64,000 nt of DNA from RBG-13-66-14 sp964436465 (GTDB lineage Bacteria > RBG-13-66-14): the NCBI GenBank assembly GCA_964436465.1, contig CAYTCV010000007.1:1-64000 (forward strand), written 5' to 3'. Position 1 is the first letter of the stretch; every line of letters begins with the position of its first letter. The position numbers and the translations under genes are program-made. Positions 1 to 8,219 of the stretch are shown piece by piece. Under the pieces are notes generated by a model that saw only the letters and a program-made list of their open reading frames with translations, was not told the DNA's origin and searched no databases.

Positions 1-58
1 GACCGTCCACGGTCGCCCGCGGCCCCCCTCTCCCTGTGGGAGAGGGGATGGGGGTTAG
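1..58. repeat. Edge copy of the dispersed intergenic repeat family
   Basis: The first bases hold a short inverted repeat (gaccgtcc/acggtc) followed by a CCCTCTCCC-TGT-GGGAGAGG hairpin and a G-rich tail ending in ttagggct. The same modules recur near 3.67-3.77 kb and at 28.0-28.4 kb. The copy is cut by the window edge. It lies outside any recognisable gene. Confidence 0.6.
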
Positions 59-69
59 GGCTGCCTTGT

Positions 70-95
70 AAAAAAAGGCCCCCCGGGGGGCCTTT
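70..95 (-). terminator. Rho-independent terminator of the PTS IIA-like gene
   Basis: A perfect inverted repeat (aaaggcccccc at 74-84, ggggggccttt at 85-95) is followed, read on the minus strand, by an uninterrupted T tract. It lies 17 bases past the stop codon of the leftward gene at 113-577. Confidence 0.85.
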
Positions 96-112
96 GGCGC
101 GCAGAAAAAGCG

Positions 113-577
113 TCAATGGTTATTCTCGTCGTGGTGCTTGAGAATAGTCCTCAACTCCCGCTCGCCGACCGCTTTCAACAGCGACTCGCGGATATCGGGC
201 TGGTGGAGGAGCTTGGCGATGCGCGAGATGGTGTGAAGGTGAGTGTGGGGGTCTTCGGCCGGGCTTATCAGAAGAAATAGCAGCTTGACCTTCTCCTTCC
301 CGTTCCGGCCGAATTTTATCCCGTTGGCGCTCCGGCCCACGGCGAGAATCGGCTTGTTTGGGCCGGCCATCATTATGTGGGGGATGGCCGCGCCGGCGCC
401 CACCGCCGCCTCGTACTCCATTTCGCGGTTGAATATGGCCGATATGACCTCGGCGTTGGAGGGCAGCCCGGGCTGACCCACCAGAAGGTGAGCCATCTCG
501 TGCAGCGCCTCGTGGCTTTTTGTGGCCGTCAGTTCGAGTTTAATCGCCCCTGCGGGGATAAGCTGTTCCAGTTGCAA
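113..577 (-). CDS. PTS IIA (PtsN/EIIA-Ntr-like) domain protein
   Basis: A single-domain fructose/nitrogen-type PTS EIIA protein. The motif GAAIPH carries the histidine that is phosphorylated in this family. Stand-alone EIIA-Ntr proteins usually regulate rather than transport sugar; no PTS permease is visible here. The reading frame is open to an ATG at 667, but I chose the TTG at 577. A consensus AAAGGAG (583-589) lies five bases before it, and the product (154 residues) matches the usual PtsN length, while the 30 extra residues upstream look like random sequence. No SD precedes the ATGs at 667 or 607. The gene is alone, with its own promoter and terminator. Confidence 0.85.
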   Translation of the reverse strand: MQLEQLIPAGAIKLELTATKSHEALHEMAHLLVGQPGLPSNAEVISAIFNREMEYEAAVGAGAAIPHIMMAGPNKPILAVGRSANGIKFGRNGKEKVKLLFLLISPAEDPHTHLHTISRIAKLLHQPDIRESLLKAVGERELRTILKHHDENNH

Positions 578-716
578 GGATTCTCCTTTATAAGTCCACC
601 CGACCATCGCCGGTGCGGGGTCGGGTGGGTTTGTACGATGCAGGTTGGATTTGACGGTTTGTGCCATATAAGAGGTTTCTGATGCGTTCAGGGGGATGGT
701 ATCTCAACCACTCTAT

Positions 717-745
717 AGAATAGCGTCAAACGTCTTTTCCGTCAA
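717..745 (-). promoter_or_regulatory. Sigma-70-type promoter of the PTS IIA-like gene
   Basis: On the minus strand TTGACG (740-745) and TATTCT (717-722) are separated by exactly 17 bases. The predicted start of transcription is near 710, giving a leader of about 130 bases to the TTG start at 577. Confidence 0.7.
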
Positions 746-866
746 GTGAAACCGCCGCCGGTCCCACCCGGACGTGGCGTCGGGCGGGCTGATAATGCGG
801 GGAGGACGGGCGCGCGGGGGTCTGAATCGCCAAAACGACGCCCGCTCTCCGGCGGCGTCTATTACG

Positions 867-1451
867 TCAACCCGTGCAGACGGCCCTCCCGGCTGCGAAG
901 GCCCGCAGGTTTACCTCGACGTACTTGTCCTTGACCCGGCTCTTTATGGCATCCCGCCAGTGCTTTTCCTCCAGGGGCAGCGCGGGGGAGAGGGCGCCCA
1001 GGAGCACGATGTTGGCCGCCCGCGGCTCGCCCACCTCCTGGGCGATTTTCGTGGCGTTGAAGAGCCAGAACCTCTTCGTGGCCCGCTTGAGCCGTTCGTC
1101 GATGTCGGCGGGGTACTCGAAGGCCCCGGAGCTGACCGTCATGGGCCAGATTTCCAGGTCGTTGACCACGGCGACGCCGGCGCCCGGTTTGAGGTGGTCC
1201 AGCCAGCGCACCGCTTCGAGCCGCTCGAAGCCCATCAGCACGTCGGCCTCGCCGCGGCAGATGAGGGGGCTTTTCACCTCTTCGCCGAAGCGGACGTTGG
1301 AGACCACGGAACCGCCGCGCTGGCTCATGCCGTGGACCTCGGACTTCTTGACGTCGTACCCGGCCGCGAGCGCCGCCTCGGAGAGAACCTCGCTCGCCAG
1401 GAGCACCCCCTGCCCCCCCACGCCGCAAATCAAAACGTTCGTCATCGCCAT
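867..1451 (-). CDS. iorB: Indolepyruvate:ferredoxin oxidoreductase, beta subunit
   Basis: 194 residues, the usual length of IorB. The N-terminal motif GVGGQG and the following SEVHGMSQRGG stretch are typical of the gamma-type domain of 2-oxoacid:ferredoxin oxidoreductases. With IorA it oxidatively decarboxylates arylpyruvates, made by transamination of aromatic amino acids, to aryl-acetyl-CoA and passes electrons to ferredoxin in the cytoplasm. The start at 1451 has an AGGAAG eight bases upstream; a second ATG two codons later is possible. It follows iorA by 28 bases and is co-transcribed with it. Confidence 0.93.
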   Translation of the reverse strand: MAMTNVLICGVGGQGVLLASEVLSEAALAAGYDVKKSEVHGMSQRGGSVVSNVRFGEEVKSPLICRGEADVLMGFERLEAVRWLDHLKPGAGVAVVNDLEIWPMTVSSGAFEYPADIDERLKRATKRFWLFNATKIAQEVGEPRAANIVLLGALSPALPLEEKHWRDAIKSRVKDKYVEVNLRAFAAGRAVCTG

Positions 1452-1479
1452 GGGAACACTTCCTTTCGGCGGGAGCGGT

Positions 1480-3288
1480 CTATTCCTTGTCGGCGCACCA
1501 GGAGCCCTTCCGGCCCGGGTCGTCGCTCACGCGGGTGACGGCTTCGAATTTGCAGACCTGCTCGCACAGGCCGCAGCCCACGCAGAGGGAGTCGTCGAAG
1601 CGGGACTTGCCGTCGGTACCCATGGGGGCTATTCCGGGGCAGCCCAGACGGATGCAGGAGTGGCATTTGGTGCAGTTGTCCTCGTTGACGAAATATTCTA
1701 CCCGTTCCAGTTTCTTGGCCTCGGGCAACAGCGCGCAGGGGCTCTTGAAGATAATCACGGCGGGCTCGTCCGTGGCGGTGGCCTCCTTCAGGGACGCCTT
1801 CACCGCGTCCAGGTCCAGGGAGTCCACCGTGCGCACCCACTTGACTCCGCAGGCCCGGACCAGCTCGCCGAAGTCCACCTGCCACGTGGGCTCCATCCGC
1901 AGCGTCCGCCCCGTCGCCGGGTTCTGCTGGTGGCCGGTCATGGCGGTGATGCGGTTGTCCAGGATGCAGACGGTGGTGATGCCCCGGTTGTAGACGAGGT
2001 CGATGAGCCCGGTGATGCCGGAGTGGAGGAAGGTGGACTCGCCGATGGTGGCGACCATCTTCCTGGAGAAATCCTTTCCCTGGGCCAGCTCCAGCCCGAA
2101 GGCCGCGGTGACCGAGGCGCCCATGCACACGCAGGTGTCCATGGCGTTGTGCGGCGGCAGGGCCCCCAGGGTGTAGCAGCCGATGTCCCCGGTGGCGGTC
2201 AGCTTGAGCGTGCGCAGCATGGCGTACACGCCGCGGTGGGGGCAACCGGGGCAGAGTACCGGCGGCCTCGGCGGTAGTTGGCCGGAATCCACCGGACTCG
2301 TGTACTCCCGGGCCACGGCGAGGCCGGCCTTCTTGAACCCCTCGGCCACCCGCTCCTGGCTCAGCTCGTCGATGCCGGGGATAAACTTCTTCCCGATGAC
2401 CGGGATGCCCAGCTCCAGGTTGCGGATTTCGTCCTCCAGAATCGGGTCGTTCTCCTCGACCACGTAGAGCCGGTCGTAGTTCTTGGCGAAATCGCGGATG
2501 AGCTTTCTCGGCAGGGGGTAGGAGAATCCGAGCTTGAGGAAATCGGCGGTTGGCAGGACCTCGCGGGCGTACTGGTAGCCTATTCCGGAGGCCACAACGC
2601 CGATTTTCCCTTCCCCCTTGACCACGAAGTTCCACTCCGAGCCGACCGCCTCCTCCTCCAGCCCGGCCAGCGCCTCCTCCAGTCTGGCGCGGCGGACCCG
2701 GGCCCGCGCCGGCAGAATCACCCGCCGCGTGTCGTCCTTTTTGTAGGGCGGGATGTCGGGCGCGGTCCTCTCCCCGCACTCCACCACCGACTTGGAGTGG
2801 CAGATGCGGGTGGTCATGCGGATGATGAAGGGCACCTGGTATTTTTCGCCCAGCTCGAGGGCGGTGCCCACCATGTCTTTGGCCTCCTGGGAATCCGACG
2901 GCTCGAGCATGGGAATCTTGGCGTGGCGGGCGTAGTGGCGGTTGTCCTGCTCGTTCTGACTGGAGTGCATCCCGGGGTCGTCGGCGGTGACGACGACCAG
3001 GCCGCCGTCGGGGCCGATGTAGGCCAGGGAGAAGAGAGGGTCGGCGGCCACGTTCAGGCCCACGTGCTTCATCGCCACCAGGGCCCTCGCCCCGCCGAAG
3101 CTCGCGCCGATGGCCACCTCCAGGGAGGTTTTCTCGTTGGTGGACCACTGGGCGTAGATTTCCTTGTATCCGCCCACGTTCTCCAGAATCTCGGTCGAGG
3201 GGGTGCCGGGGTAGGCGGCGGCGATGTGAACGCCGTACTCGTACGCCCCCCGGGCGATGGCCTCGTTGCCCGACAGGAAGAGCTTCAC
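1480..3288 (-). CDS. iorA: Indolepyruvate:ferredoxin oxidoreductase, alpha subunit
   Basis: 602 residues, usual for IorA. The N-terminal pyrimidine-binding domain starts with the conserved AAAYPGTPSTEI region. The motif CPGCPHRG and the GDIGCYTLG stretch near residues 340-380 mark the TPP-binding half. The C terminus has a ferredoxin-like pair of [4Fe-4S] sites: CTKCHSCIRLGCP, whose spacing before the last Cys is one residue longer than the usual CxxCxxCxxxC, and CVGCGLCEQVC. The start is GTG at 3288 with GAGGAG seven bases upstream. The enzyme is oxygen-sensitive and typical of anaerobes fermenting peptides. First gene of the iorAB operon, preceded by a long leader. Confidence 0.94.
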   Translation of the reverse strand: MKLFLSGNEAIARGAYEYGVHIAAAYPGTPSTEILENVGGYKEIYAQWSTNEKTSLEVAIGASFGGARALVAMKHVGLNVAADPLFSLAYIGPDGGLVVVTADDPGMHSSQNEQDNRHYARHAKIPMLEPSDSQEAKDMVGTALELGEKYQVPFIIRMTTRICHSKSVVECGERTAPDIPPYKKDDTRRVILPARARVRRARLEEALAGLEEEAVGSEWNFVVKGEGKIGVVASGIGYQYAREVLPTADFLKLGFSYPLPRKLIRDFAKNYDRLYVVEENDPILEDEIRNLELGIPVIGKKFIPGIDELSQERVAEGFKKAGLAVAREYTSPVDSGQLPPRPPVLCPGCPHRGVYAMLRTLKLTATGDIGCYTLGALPPHNAMDTCVCMGASVTAAFGLELAQGKDFSRKMVATIGESTFLHSGITGLIDLVYNRGITTVCILDNRITAMTGHQQNPATGRTLRMEPTWQVDFGELVRACGVKWVRTVDSLDLDAVKASLKEATATDEPAVIIFKSPCALLPEAKKLERVEYFVNEDNCTKCHSCIRLGCPGIAPMGTDGKSRFDDSLCVGCGLCEQVCKFEAVTRVSDDPGRKGSWCADKE

Positions 3289-3361
3289 TAAAATCTCCTC
3301 GGGAGAACAGGTAAGGATGGCGGCCGACGGCGCGGACCGCCGGTCTTTAGTTCACAACACA

Positions 3362-3385
3362 TCGCTGAAGGGGGGGCCTCAGCGA
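3362..3385 (-). promoter_or_regulatory. Hairpin in the long iorAB leader
   Basis: TCGCTGA (3362-3368) and TCAGCGA (3379-3385) form a perfect 7-bp stem around a 10-base G/C-rich loop. It lies inside the roughly 220-base leader predicted between the promoter at 3518-3546 and the iorA start. No T tract follows, so it is not a simple terminator. I could not match the leader to a known riboswitch or T-box. Confidence 0.4.
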
Positions 3386-3517
3386 CCGGGGGGGATGCCG
3401 CTGAACCAGGGTCCGCTCGTGAGGGAGGTGAGTTGGGACATGACGTTCGATGTCGTTAGGTGTCGTAGGTTAATGCTACCGTCGGGTGGGTGTCTCGGGG
3501 CATTCGACCTCTAGCCC

Positions 3518-3546
3518 ATCTTAACGAAAAAAGGGGCGCCGGTCAA
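3518..3546 (-). promoter_or_regulatory. Sigma-70-type promoter of iorAB
   Basis: Minus strand TTGACC (3541-3546) and TAAGAT (3518-3523), 17-base spacer. Predicted start near 3511, so the mRNA would have a leader of about 220 bases. Confidence 0.6.
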
Positions 3547-3659
3547 GCGCTCCCGGCACACCTTTGTTTAAAAAACGGCGGGGATAGGTATCTGCGGCCG
3601 AAGGCAATCCGAGTGCTACGAGCTATGTCCCTGGTAAAATCCCGCCCTGCATTTAGCGT

Positions 3660-3775
3660 TCGGCGGCGGGCGACCGTGGACGGTCGCCCCTACGTCATCG
3701 CAGTAGGAAGCGGGTTGGGGTGTAAAAGCGGCGGGGATAGGAATCCCCGCCCTACGTCATCGCAACCTTCGATGC
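3660..3775. repeat. Dispersed intergenic repeat, copy at 3.7 kb
   Basis: Two modules: GGGCGACCGTGGACGGTCGCCC followed by ctacgtcatcgca, then GGCGGGGAT (3730-3738), AGGA, ATCCCCGCC (3743-3751), again followed by ctacgtcatcgcaa. Near-identical modules occur at 28.1, 28.3 and 46.6 kb. A weaker relative precedes it at about 3580-3655. Confidence 0.8.
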
Positions 3776-3832
3776 TCGGGACGAGGGACGTTCTCGACGG
3801 AGGGTAGCCGTTTACGCCCACGCGGCTCCCCC

Positions 3833-4135
3833 TCACTCCCACAGCTCCTCGGCGGAGCGGACCGACCGCCGAATCCAGGAAACCTCCGCCTCGCCGGAGT
3901 AGACGAGGCGTTCGAGGGTGTCCAGGGTCTCCTCGACGGTGGTGCAGCTCCCCGCGACGGTGGTGAAGGCCAGGGTGGCGGCCTGGAGGCGGTCCGCGTC
4001 GCCCACCTCGGCCGCGGAAACCCTGTACCGGCTCCGGGCCCGCTCCTTGAGGGAGCTCACCACCCGGCGCCGCTCCTTTTTGCTGCGGGCCTCGGGGATG
4101 AAGAGCTCCGCCTCCAGGACGCCCACGTAGAGCAC
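3833..4135 (-). CDS. DUF503 (YlxP-like) family protein
   Basis: 100 residues, full length for DUF503. It has the family's opening VGVLEAEL pattern, the SKKERRRVVSSLKER helix and the VSAAEVGDAD strand. B. subtilis YlxP lies in the nusA-infB-rbfA operon and is sometimes linked to ribosome assembly; no biochemical role is firmly set. Here it follows mfd and two small membrane proteins instead. The start is a GTG whose first base is the last base of the preceding stop codon (TAGTG), so translation is probably coupled. Confidence 0.85.
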   Translation of the reverse strand: MLYVGVLEAELFIPEARSKKERRRVVSSLKERARSRYRVSAAEVGDADRLQAATLAFTTVAGSCTTVEETLDTLERLVYSGEAEVSWIRRSVRSAEELWE

Positions 4136-4359
4136 TAACCGCTCCCGCCGCTCCGGGCCTTGATGAGCACTACGACGAGGTAGACGATGAGGATGAGGGC
4201 GCCGACGCCCAGGAGGATGTACGACATCTCCGCTTCGAGCTCGGCCCCGGCGATGACCAGGTTGTAGTCGAAGAAGCTCATGAGCGTCCCGGCGAGGCCG
4301 AGGAGAAAGACGGCGATGCCGATGGTCAGGAAGATGTTCCTTCCGCGCGCTCGGGCCAT
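4135..4359 (-). CDS. Small membrane protein, two predicted helices
   Basis: 74 residues from the ATG at 4359, which has GGAG five bases upstream; a GTG two codons earlier lacks this spacing. Two hydrophobic stretches (about residues 9-27 and 46-64) with a short acidic loop and a basic tail suggest a two-helix inner-membrane protein. I recognise no family. It sits between another two-helix protein and the YlxP-like gene in the mfd transcript. Confidence 0.7.
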   Translation of the reverse strand: MARARGRNIFLTIGIAVFLLGLAGTLMSFFDYNLVIAGAELEAEMSYILLGVGALILIVYLVVVLIKARSGGSG

Positions 4360-4372
4360 GTTCACTCCGTTT

Positions 4373-4567
4373 CTATTTACGGCCTTTCAGCCTGTTGTAT
4401 ACGCCGATTCCGGTGAGGGCGGCTCCGAGAACAACGAGGACCAAGAACGGCCATACCGGTGCGACTCCACCCGTGGGCGGCACGAATCCCCCGAATACCG
4501 GCAGGAGCAGGCCCAGGAGTCCGAGGGCGAGAAGCCATGCACCGCCGCGCCAGTCGCTGAAGCCCAT
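4373..4567 (-). CDS. Small membrane protein, two predicted helices
   Basis: 64 residues. Hydrophobic segments at about residues 9-26 and 39-57 flank a Pro/Gly-rich loop, and the protein ends in a basic tail (NRLKGRK). The ATG at 4567 has AAGGG upstream. Not recognised. It lies 78 bases after mfd and 13 bases before the next small membrane gene, so the group is probably read with mfd. Its shape resembles its neighbour, but I see no clear sequence similarity. Confidence 0.65.
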   Translation of the reverse strand: MGFSDWRGGAWLLALGLLGLLLPVFGGFVPPTGGVAPVWPFLVLVVLGAALTGIGVYNRLKGRK

Positions 4568-4645
4568 TCCGTTCCCTTTCGGTCGCCCCTAACGGTAACA
4601 GCGGACCGGCCCCCGGTCAAGTGCCCGCGAGGTCGGACGTAAGGC

Positions 4646-7600
4646 TCAGTCTCCGGCAAGCGATTCGTACAGATAGGCGAGGAGCTCCGCGACCGCCCGG
4701 AGAGGGTCGCCCGCCGCCCGCGCCTCCAGCAGCCCCCGGCCGTGGGCGCCTATTCTCGGGCGTAAATCACTCACCGCCGCGCAGCCGGTCAGGTCCACCC
4801 GGCCCGCCCGGGAGAAGTCGTCGAAGGCGAGGCTTATTTTCCGCCCGCTCGTGCGCACCTCCTTCACCCTTACGGCGTCGCCCAGGAGCTTGACCTCGAG
4901 GGCGGAGAAGAGATTCTCCACCTCTGGGGGGAGGGGACCGAAGCGGTCGGCGAATTCATCCTTCAGTTCCATCGCCCGTTCCGGGGTTCGGCACTCGGCC
5001 AGGCGGCGGTAGAGCCGGAGCTTGAGCTCGGGGCTCCCCACGTAGGCGTCGGGGATGTAGGCGGAGAAATCGCCGGTAACCTGGGTTTCGGGCTCGCGGA
5101 CCTCCGGCGCCTCCCCCCGGAGCTCGGCCACGGCCTCCCGCAACAGGCGCACGTAGAGGTCGAAGCCGACCTGCTCGATGAAGCCCGACTGCTGCGGTCC
5201 AAGCACGTCCCCCGCCCCGCGCAGCTCGAGGTCCTTGAGCGCCAGCCGGTAGCCCGAGCCCAGCTCGTTGAACTCGGCCACCGCCGCCAGCCGCCGGTAG
5301 GCCGGCTCCCCCACCACCCGCCGCGGGGGGGTGAAGAGGTAGGCGTAGGCCCGGTGCCTCCCCCGGCCCACCCGTCCCCGGAGCTGGTAGAGCTGCGCCA
5401 GCCCGAAGCGGTCCGCCCGGTTGACGATGATGGTGTTGCAGTTGGGGATGTCGGTGCCGTTCTCGACGATGGTGGTGGTGACCAGCACGTCGTAGTCGTG
5501 GGCGATGAAGTCGTGCATCACCGATTCGAGGCGGCGGGGCGGGAGCTGCCCGTGGGCGACGCCGAAGCGCACGCCGGGCATCCGCTCCCGGAGGTAGGCC
5601 GCGACGGAGTCGATGGACTGGACGCGGTTGTGGACGAAGAAGACCTGCCCGCCGCGCTCCAGCTCACGCCCCACCGCTTCCCGGATGAGCGCGTCCGACG
5701 CCTCGCCGATGTAGGTCTTGATGGGGTGCCGCCCCACCGGCGGGGTCTGGATGTTGGAGACGTCCCGGGCCCCCATCATCGCCAGGTGCAGCGTCCGCGG
5801 GATGGGCGTCGCGGTGAGCGTCAGCACGTCCACCTGGCTGTACCGCTGCTTGAGAATCTCCTTCTGCCCCACGCCGAACCGCTGCTCCTCGTCCACGACG
5901 ATGAGCCCCAGCTCCCGGAAGCGCACGTCCCCGGAGAGGAGGCGGTGGGTGCCGATTAAAACGTCCACCTCGCCCCGGCGTGTCTGGGCGGCGATTTCCC
6001 GCTGCCGCGCGGGGGGGATGAAGCGGGAGAGCATCTCTACGCGGACCGGGAAGGGGGCCAGGCGCGAGCGGAAGGTTTCCAGGTGCTGCTCGGCCAGGAT
6101 GGTGGTCGGCACGAGGACGGCCACCTGGCGCGCGTCCATCACCGCCTTGAACGCCGCGCGGACCGCCACCTCCGTTTTGCCGAACCCCACGTCGCCGCAC
6201 AGGAGGCGGTCCATGGGCCGTCCGCGCTCCATGTCCCCCTTGACCTCGAGGGTGGCCCGCCGCTGGTCCTCGGTGTCGGTGAAGGGGAAGCTCTCCTCCA
6301 GCTCGGTCTGCCAGACGGCGTCGGGGGCGAAGGCGTGGCCCGGCAGAGCGTCCCGCTGGGCGTGCACGGCGATGAGCTCGGCGGCCAGGCTGGCCACCGC
6401 CCGCTTGACTCTCTCTCGGGTGTTGCGCCAGCGGGTGCCGCCCAGCCGGTCCACCGCGACCCGCTGCCCCTCGGCCGCGTCGTAACGCTCCAGGCAGCCG
6501 AGGTTCCAGATGGGGACGTAGAGCTTGGCGTCCCCCTGGAAGGCGATTTTGGCGAAGTCGGCCTCCTCGCCGCCGTGGTCCAGCTTTTCCAGGCCGAGGA
6601 AACGGCCGACTCCGTGGTCGGTGTGGATGACGTAGTCCCCCTCGGCGAGCTCCAGGGAGCGGAAGGTGTCGAGGTCGGTGACCTTCCGCCTGCCGCGCAT
6701 CGTGAGCGGCGCCACCCGCCCGAATAGCTCGTCGTCGGTCACCAGGACCAGGCCGAGCCCGGGAAGGACCGCCCCGCCGGTCAGGGGGCATTGGACCACC
6801 GGTGACGACAGCCGTTCTCCGGCCAGAATCTCCTCCAGCCGCTCCGCCTTGCCCCGGGTCTCGCAGGTGAGCACGGTCTGCCAGCCCCGGGCCTCCCAGT
6901 CCCGCAGGTCGGCGAAGAGGGCCTCCAGGCGCCCGTGGTAGCGCTGGGTCGGGAGGGCCTCCAGCGGCGGCGCGAGAGGCTCGGTCCGGGTCAGCCGTTC
7001 GAGGTCGTCGAAGAGCCGCTCCGGTTCGACGGGTGGCCGGGGGGTGGAGGTGGGGTACTTCGCGTGCCGTTCGCCGAGGCCGTCCAGGGCGTGGGACACC
7101 GTCGGCGAGGCGAGGCCGTCGGGGGTCAACAGGGGTGGCTCGGCGAGGGCCTTCTCGTACTCGCTCCGGGCGAGTTTGGCGAAGTCCCGCCGGGCGCCGT
7201 CGAAGAGCCCGAAGTCGTCGAAGACCACCAGTGGACGCGCCTGCAGGTAGTCCAGCGGCCCTTCGAGCTCCGGGTAGAAATTCCCCAGAAGATACTCGAC
7301 GCCGTCGAAGTACGGCTCGCGGGCGAAGAGGCTCTCCAGCCTGGCGCGGGTCTCGCCCCGTTCCATCCCGCCGAGCAGACGCTCCACGGTCGCGGCTTCC
7401 GACACCAACTCACGGAGCGGGAGGACCGTCACCGATTTCACGCCGCCCGCGGTCCTCTGGCTCTCGGGGTCGAAACGGCGCAGCCCTTCGACGATGTTCC
7501 CGAAATACTCCAGGCGGACCGGCTCCTCCGCGCCGGGGGGGTAGAGGTCGAACAGCCCCCCGCGGCGGGCGTACTCGCCGGGCGCCTCGACCAGCGGAAC

Positions 7601-8101
7601 CCGCCGGTATCCCACAACGCCCAACCGCCGGGCCAGCTCCTCGGGCGGCAGGTCCGCCCCCGGTTTTATGTCGAAGACGTGCGCGAGGAGGGCGTCCTTG
7701 GGCAGGACCTTTCGCGCGATGGCCGCCGGGGTGGAGACGAGGACTCCGGTAAACCCCGCACTCAACCGGTACAGCGTCTCCAGCCGGTCCGCGGAGGTCC
7801 GGCGCTCCGGCGAGTGCAGCTCGTAGGGGAGAAGCTCCCAGTCCGGCAGGTGGAGGGCTTTCCCGACGAAGGAGCCCAGGCTGGCCGCCAGCGCCTCGGC
7901 GCGCTCCTCGTCGGTGGTCAGAAGGAGGATGGGCCGGTCCGGGAGGGAGTCGGAGAGCCCTGCCGTCAGGAACACCTTGGCCCCGGCGGGTAGTCCGGCG
8001 AGGTCCAGCCCCGGGGGCTCCTCCACGGACAGGTGCTCGCGCAGGGTGGAGAACGGCGGGTGGTCCTTGAGGTTTCGCAGCAGGCGGTCGAGAGGCGGCA
8101 C
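4646..8101 (-). CDS. mfd: Transcription-repair coupling factor Mfd
   Basis: 1151 residues. Mfd is a dsDNA translocase that removes stalled RNA polymerase from lesions and recruits UvrA. In order: a degenerate UvrB-like module; the CarD-like RNA-polymerase-interaction domain near residue 487 (YVIHTDHGVGRFLG); a RecG-type helicase core with Walker A GDVGFGKT near 632, the DEEQ box (VDEEQRFGV), the TATPIPRTL motif and QLRGRVGR; and a C-terminal TRCF domain. The frame stays open to 8359, but that would overlap the divergent neighbour. The GTG at 8101 has a strong GGAGG four bases upstream and gives the usual length. Confidence 0.95.
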   Translation of the reverse strand: MPPLDRLLRNLKDHPPFSTLREHLSVEEPPGLDLAGLPAGAKVFLTAGLSDSLPDRPILLLTTDEERAEALAASLGSFVGKALHLPDWELLPYELHSPERRTSADRLETLYRLSAGFTGVLVSTPAAIARKVLPKDALLAHVFDIKPGADLPPEELARRLGVVGYRRVPLVEAPGEYARRGGLFDLYPPGAEEPVRLEYFGNIVEGLRRFDPESQRTAGGVKSVTVLPLRELVSEAATVERLLGGMERGETRARLESLFAREPYFDGVEYLLGNFYPELEGPLDYLQARPLVVFDDFGLFDGARRDFAKLARSEYEKALAEPPLLTPDGLASPTVSHALDGLGERHAKYPTSTPRPPVEPERLFDDLERLTRTEPLAPPLEALPTQRYHGRLEALFADLRDWEARGWQTVLTCETRGKAERLEEILAGERLSSPVVQCPLTGGAVLPGLGLVLVTDDELFGRVAPLTMRGRRKVTDLDTFRSLELAEGDYVIHTDHGVGRFLGLEKLDHGGEEADFAKIAFQGDAKLYVPIWNLGCLERYDAAEGQRVAVDRLGGTRWRNTRERVKRAVASLAAELIAVHAQRDALPGHAFAPDAVWQTELEESFPFTDTEDQRRATLEVKGDMERGRPMDRLLCGDVGFGKTEVAVRAAFKAVMDARQVAVLVPTTILAEQHLETFRSRLAPFPVRVEMLSRFIPPARQREIAAQTRRGEVDVLIGTHRLLSGDVRFRELGLIVVDEEQRFGVGQKEILKQRYSQVDVLTLTATPIPRTLHLAMMGARDVSNIQTPPVGRHPIKTYIGEASDALIREAVGRELERGGQVFFVHNRVQSIDSVAAYLRERMPGVRFGVAHGQLPPRRLESVMHDFIAHDYDVLVTTTIVENGTDIPNCNTIIVNRADRFGLAQLYQLRGRVGRGRHRAYAYLFTPPRRVVGEPAYRRLAAVAEFNELGSGYRLALKDLELRGAGDVLGPQQSGFIEQVGFDLYVRLLREAVAELRGEAPEVREPETQVTGDFSAYIPDAYVGSPELKLRLYRRLAECRTPERAMELKDEFADRFGPLPPEVENLFSALEVKLLGDAVRVKEVRTSGRKISLAFDDFSRAGRVDLTGCAAVSDLRPRIGAHGRGLLEARAAGDPLRAVAELLAYLYESLAGD

Positions 8102-8166
8102 GGGTCCTCCGGGAAATTTTTCGGCGAAAAGCTTAGCAGAGGCGGGAACGGGTGACAAGCGGCCGA

Positions 8167-8196
8167 TTGCCCCGAGCCCGGCGGCGGTGGTATCCT
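8167..8196 (+). promoter_or_regulatory. Possible promoter of the VWA-type gene
   Basis: TTGCCC (8167-8172) and TATCCT (8191-8196) are separated by 18 bases, and start near 8203, just before the GGAGG at 8211. The match is moderate and the region lies between divergent genes. Confidence 0.35.
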
Positions 8197-8219
8197 TGCG
8201 TTTTAACCCCGGAGGATGG

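Larger units (their letters stand above)
3289..3832. other. 544-base intergenic region between iorA and the ylxP-like gene
   Basis: No convincing gene lies here. The left half holds the iorAB leader and promoter. The right half (about 3580-3775) holds one degenerate and one good copy of the dispersed repeat family. No terminator with a T tract was seen for the leftward mfd-ylxP group. Confidence 0.7.

Noticed and set aside
746..934. Small plus-strand frame between the PTS IIA-like gene and iorB
   Set aside because: Arg/Pro-rich, no SD, and overlaps the end of iorB; typical GC-rich noise.
774..3291. Plus-strand frames of 250-470 residues over iorA and iorB
   Set aside because: They are antisense shadows of two well-conserved enzymes, low in complexity and without recognisable domains.
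7914..8219. Upstream extension of the VWA-type protein
   Set aside because: It overlaps the mfd start and is Ser/Arg-rich random sequence. A strong SD supports the ATG at 8220.
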